A stretch of DNA of 5,624 bases from Actinomycetota bacterium (GTDB lineage: Bacteria > Actinomycetota > Actinomycetes > Nanopelagicales > Nanopelagicaceae). A program made the position numbers and the translations under genes. The notes beneath the pieces were generated by a model, which saw only the letters and a list, made by a program, of their open reading frames with translations, searched no databases and was not told the DNA's origin. Shown here in pieces: positions 5,619 to 5,624 of the stretch. Numbering within the stretch: the stretch's first letter is position 1; each line of letters begins with the position of its first letter. The DNA lies in NCBI GenBank assembly GCA_009699645.1, contig WLNU01000070.1, forward strand, positions 1-5,624, given 5' to 3'.

Positions 5619-5624
5619 TGTTCC

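Noticed and set aside
1..5624. tRNA, rRNA, insertion sequence or prophage signatures
   Set aside because: No cloverleaf, transposase, integrase or terminal repeats were seen by reading; the gaps are too short for most such elements.

Overview
The window reads as a compact bacterial chromosome segment, most likely from an actinobacterium. I favour a small-genome freshwater lineage (acI / 'Ca. Nanopelagicales' type). Reasons: the thioredoxin-fold gene matches the actinobacterial mycoredoxin (Mrx1-like) type. The molybdopterin oxidoreductase has the N-terminal membrane domain common in actinobacteria. The exported Rieske protein has a Thr-Pro linker. Genes are packed with gaps of 14-50 bp, base composition is balanced rather than GC-rich, and two genes have no ribosome binding site and look leaderless. 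The lineage assignment is inference.

Layout: (1) 9-224 (+), a 71-residue two-helix membrane protein. (2) 249-488 (-), a mycoredoxin-like protein with a CGPC active site, convergent with the first gene. (3) 534-935 (+), a DoxX-family membrane protein, divergent from the mycoredoxin across 45 bp that hold a perfect 12-bp palindrome. (4) 992-2503 (+), a sulfite-oxidase-fold molybdopterin enzyme with four ordinary membrane helices followed by an internal twin-arginine helix. (5) 2518-4689 (-), a complete catalase-peroxidase KatG, convergent with the molybdoenzyme 14 bp away. (6) A gap of about 200 bp between divergent genes, the largest in the window, with candidate operator-like sites. (7) 4894-5538 (+), a Tat-exported Rieske [2Fe-2S] protein with a Thr/Pro/Ser/Ala linker. 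(8) A final 86 bp holding a candidate outward-reading promoter.

Five of the six genes are redox or redox-associated proteins: thiol exchange (mycoredoxin), a DoxX membrane protein, an exported Mo enzyme, a heme peroxidase and an exported Fe-S protein. The likely theme is oxidative-stress defence and cell-envelope redox chemistry. They lie in alternating orientations, so they are not one operon, and joint function is inference. Each family is known. I see no phage, transposon, CRISPR, toxin-antitoxin or RNA gene, and nothing that demands a wholly new system. The most unusual items are the Rieske architecture, the candidate Sec-plus-Tat molybdoenzyme, and the regulatory motifs in the two divergent intergenic regions.
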